Shown one piece after another: positions 7,293 through 7,390 of a DNA stretch of 7,390 nt. Position numbers and translations under genes: made by a program. The notes beneath the pieces were generated by a model. The model was not told where the DNA came from and did not search any database. It saw only the letters and a program-made list of their open reading frames with translations. Numbering within the stretch: the stretch's first letter is position 1; the number at the start of each line of letters is the position of its first letter. Source of the DNA: an uncultured Opitutaceae bacterium (GTDB lineage Bacteria > Verrucomicrobiota > Verrucomicrobiia > Opitutales > Opitutaceae); the NCBI GenBank assembly GCA_937128785.1, contig CAKZMS010000006.1:1-7390 (forward strand). Direction: 5' to 3'.

Positions 7293-7390
7293 CCACGTCC
7301 GCGCGATGGAGATCCTGCTGGCGAGCGGTGACGTCGTCACGTGCACGCGCGACGAACACGCCGACTTGTTCTGGGCGACGATCGGTGGGA
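7285..7390 (+). CDS. Internal fragment of a DprE1-like FAD-dependent oxidoreductase
   Basis: The plus strand from 7285 to the edge reads 35 residues, containing IGDHVRAMEILLASGDVV and then DEHADLFWATIGG. This order (G-x-H-V, a short strand with LLxAxG, a Thr/charged turn, then D-x-LFWAT-h-GG) is the pattern in the FAD-binding domain of DprE1-type oxidases (vanillyl-alcohol-oxidase superfamily), where GNGLTG or GMGLTG usually follows; here that part is past the edge. DprE1 oxidises decaprenylphosphoryl ribose in mycobacterial cell-wall synthesis; many relatives have unknown substrates. Upstream a TAG lies in frame at 7273, and no start codon or N-terminal FAD-binding motif is present, so the piece begins inside the gene. 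It runs opposite to every other gene and meets the broken permease exactly. It may come from another genome. The family call rests on a short stretch. Confidence 0.55.
   Translation, partial: MGDHVRAMEILLASGDVVTCTRDEHADLFWATIGG

Noticed and set aside
7293..7390. Continuation of the permease frame to the GTG at 7346 or to the window edge
   Set aside because: The frame is open, but its residues are polar and lack the hydrophobic TM6 expected here. The plus strand explains the same bases better.

Overview
The window is a stretch of GC-rich bacterial DNA from a Gram-negative (diderm) organism. Nearly all of it is one minus-strand gene series. It encodes an outer-membrane channel, an inner-membrane RND pump and an AsmA-like envelope protein. 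The style of the secreted protein at the left edge, and the weak use of Shine-Dalgarno sequences, suggest Verrucomicrobiota, perhaps the Opitutales. That placement is an inference from style and was not tested by any search.

Layout, read in the direction of transcription (right to left). About 7292 to 5412 is the C-terminal part of an RND (HAE1-type) efflux permease. 5401 to 4058 is a TolC-family outer-membrane efflux protein, starting 10 nt after the permease stop. 4001 to 1026 is a 991-residue AsmA-like protein, 56 nt further on and preceded by an unusually good ribosome binding site. A 91-nt intergenic gap holds a perfect 18-bp AT-rich palindrome. 934 to 1 is the N-terminal part of an exported protein with a beta-rich domain followed by the start of a fibronectin type III domain; it runs off the left edge.

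The permease and TolC protein would form the inner- and outer-membrane parts of a tripartite efflux pump. The periplasmic adaptor (MFP) gene is not in the window and would be expected upstream of the permease. The AsmA-like gene downstream appears to belong to the same transcript, which links the pump to a family associated with envelope lipid homeostasis or transport. The exported protein probably has its own promoter.

The most striking observation is at the right edge. RND homology stops abruptly at about 7284-7292, in the middle of the permease. The remaining ~100 nt make sense only on the opposite strand, where they read as an internal piece of a DprE1-like FAD-dependent oxidoreductase. 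Two unrelated genes, both missing their 5' parts, meet head to head. This looks like a chimeric assembly join, or less likely a real rearrangement. The permease also carries what looks like an extra transmembrane hairpin before TM7. I see no RNA genes, insertion sequences or CRISPR arrays, and no intergenic gap longer than about 91 nt.
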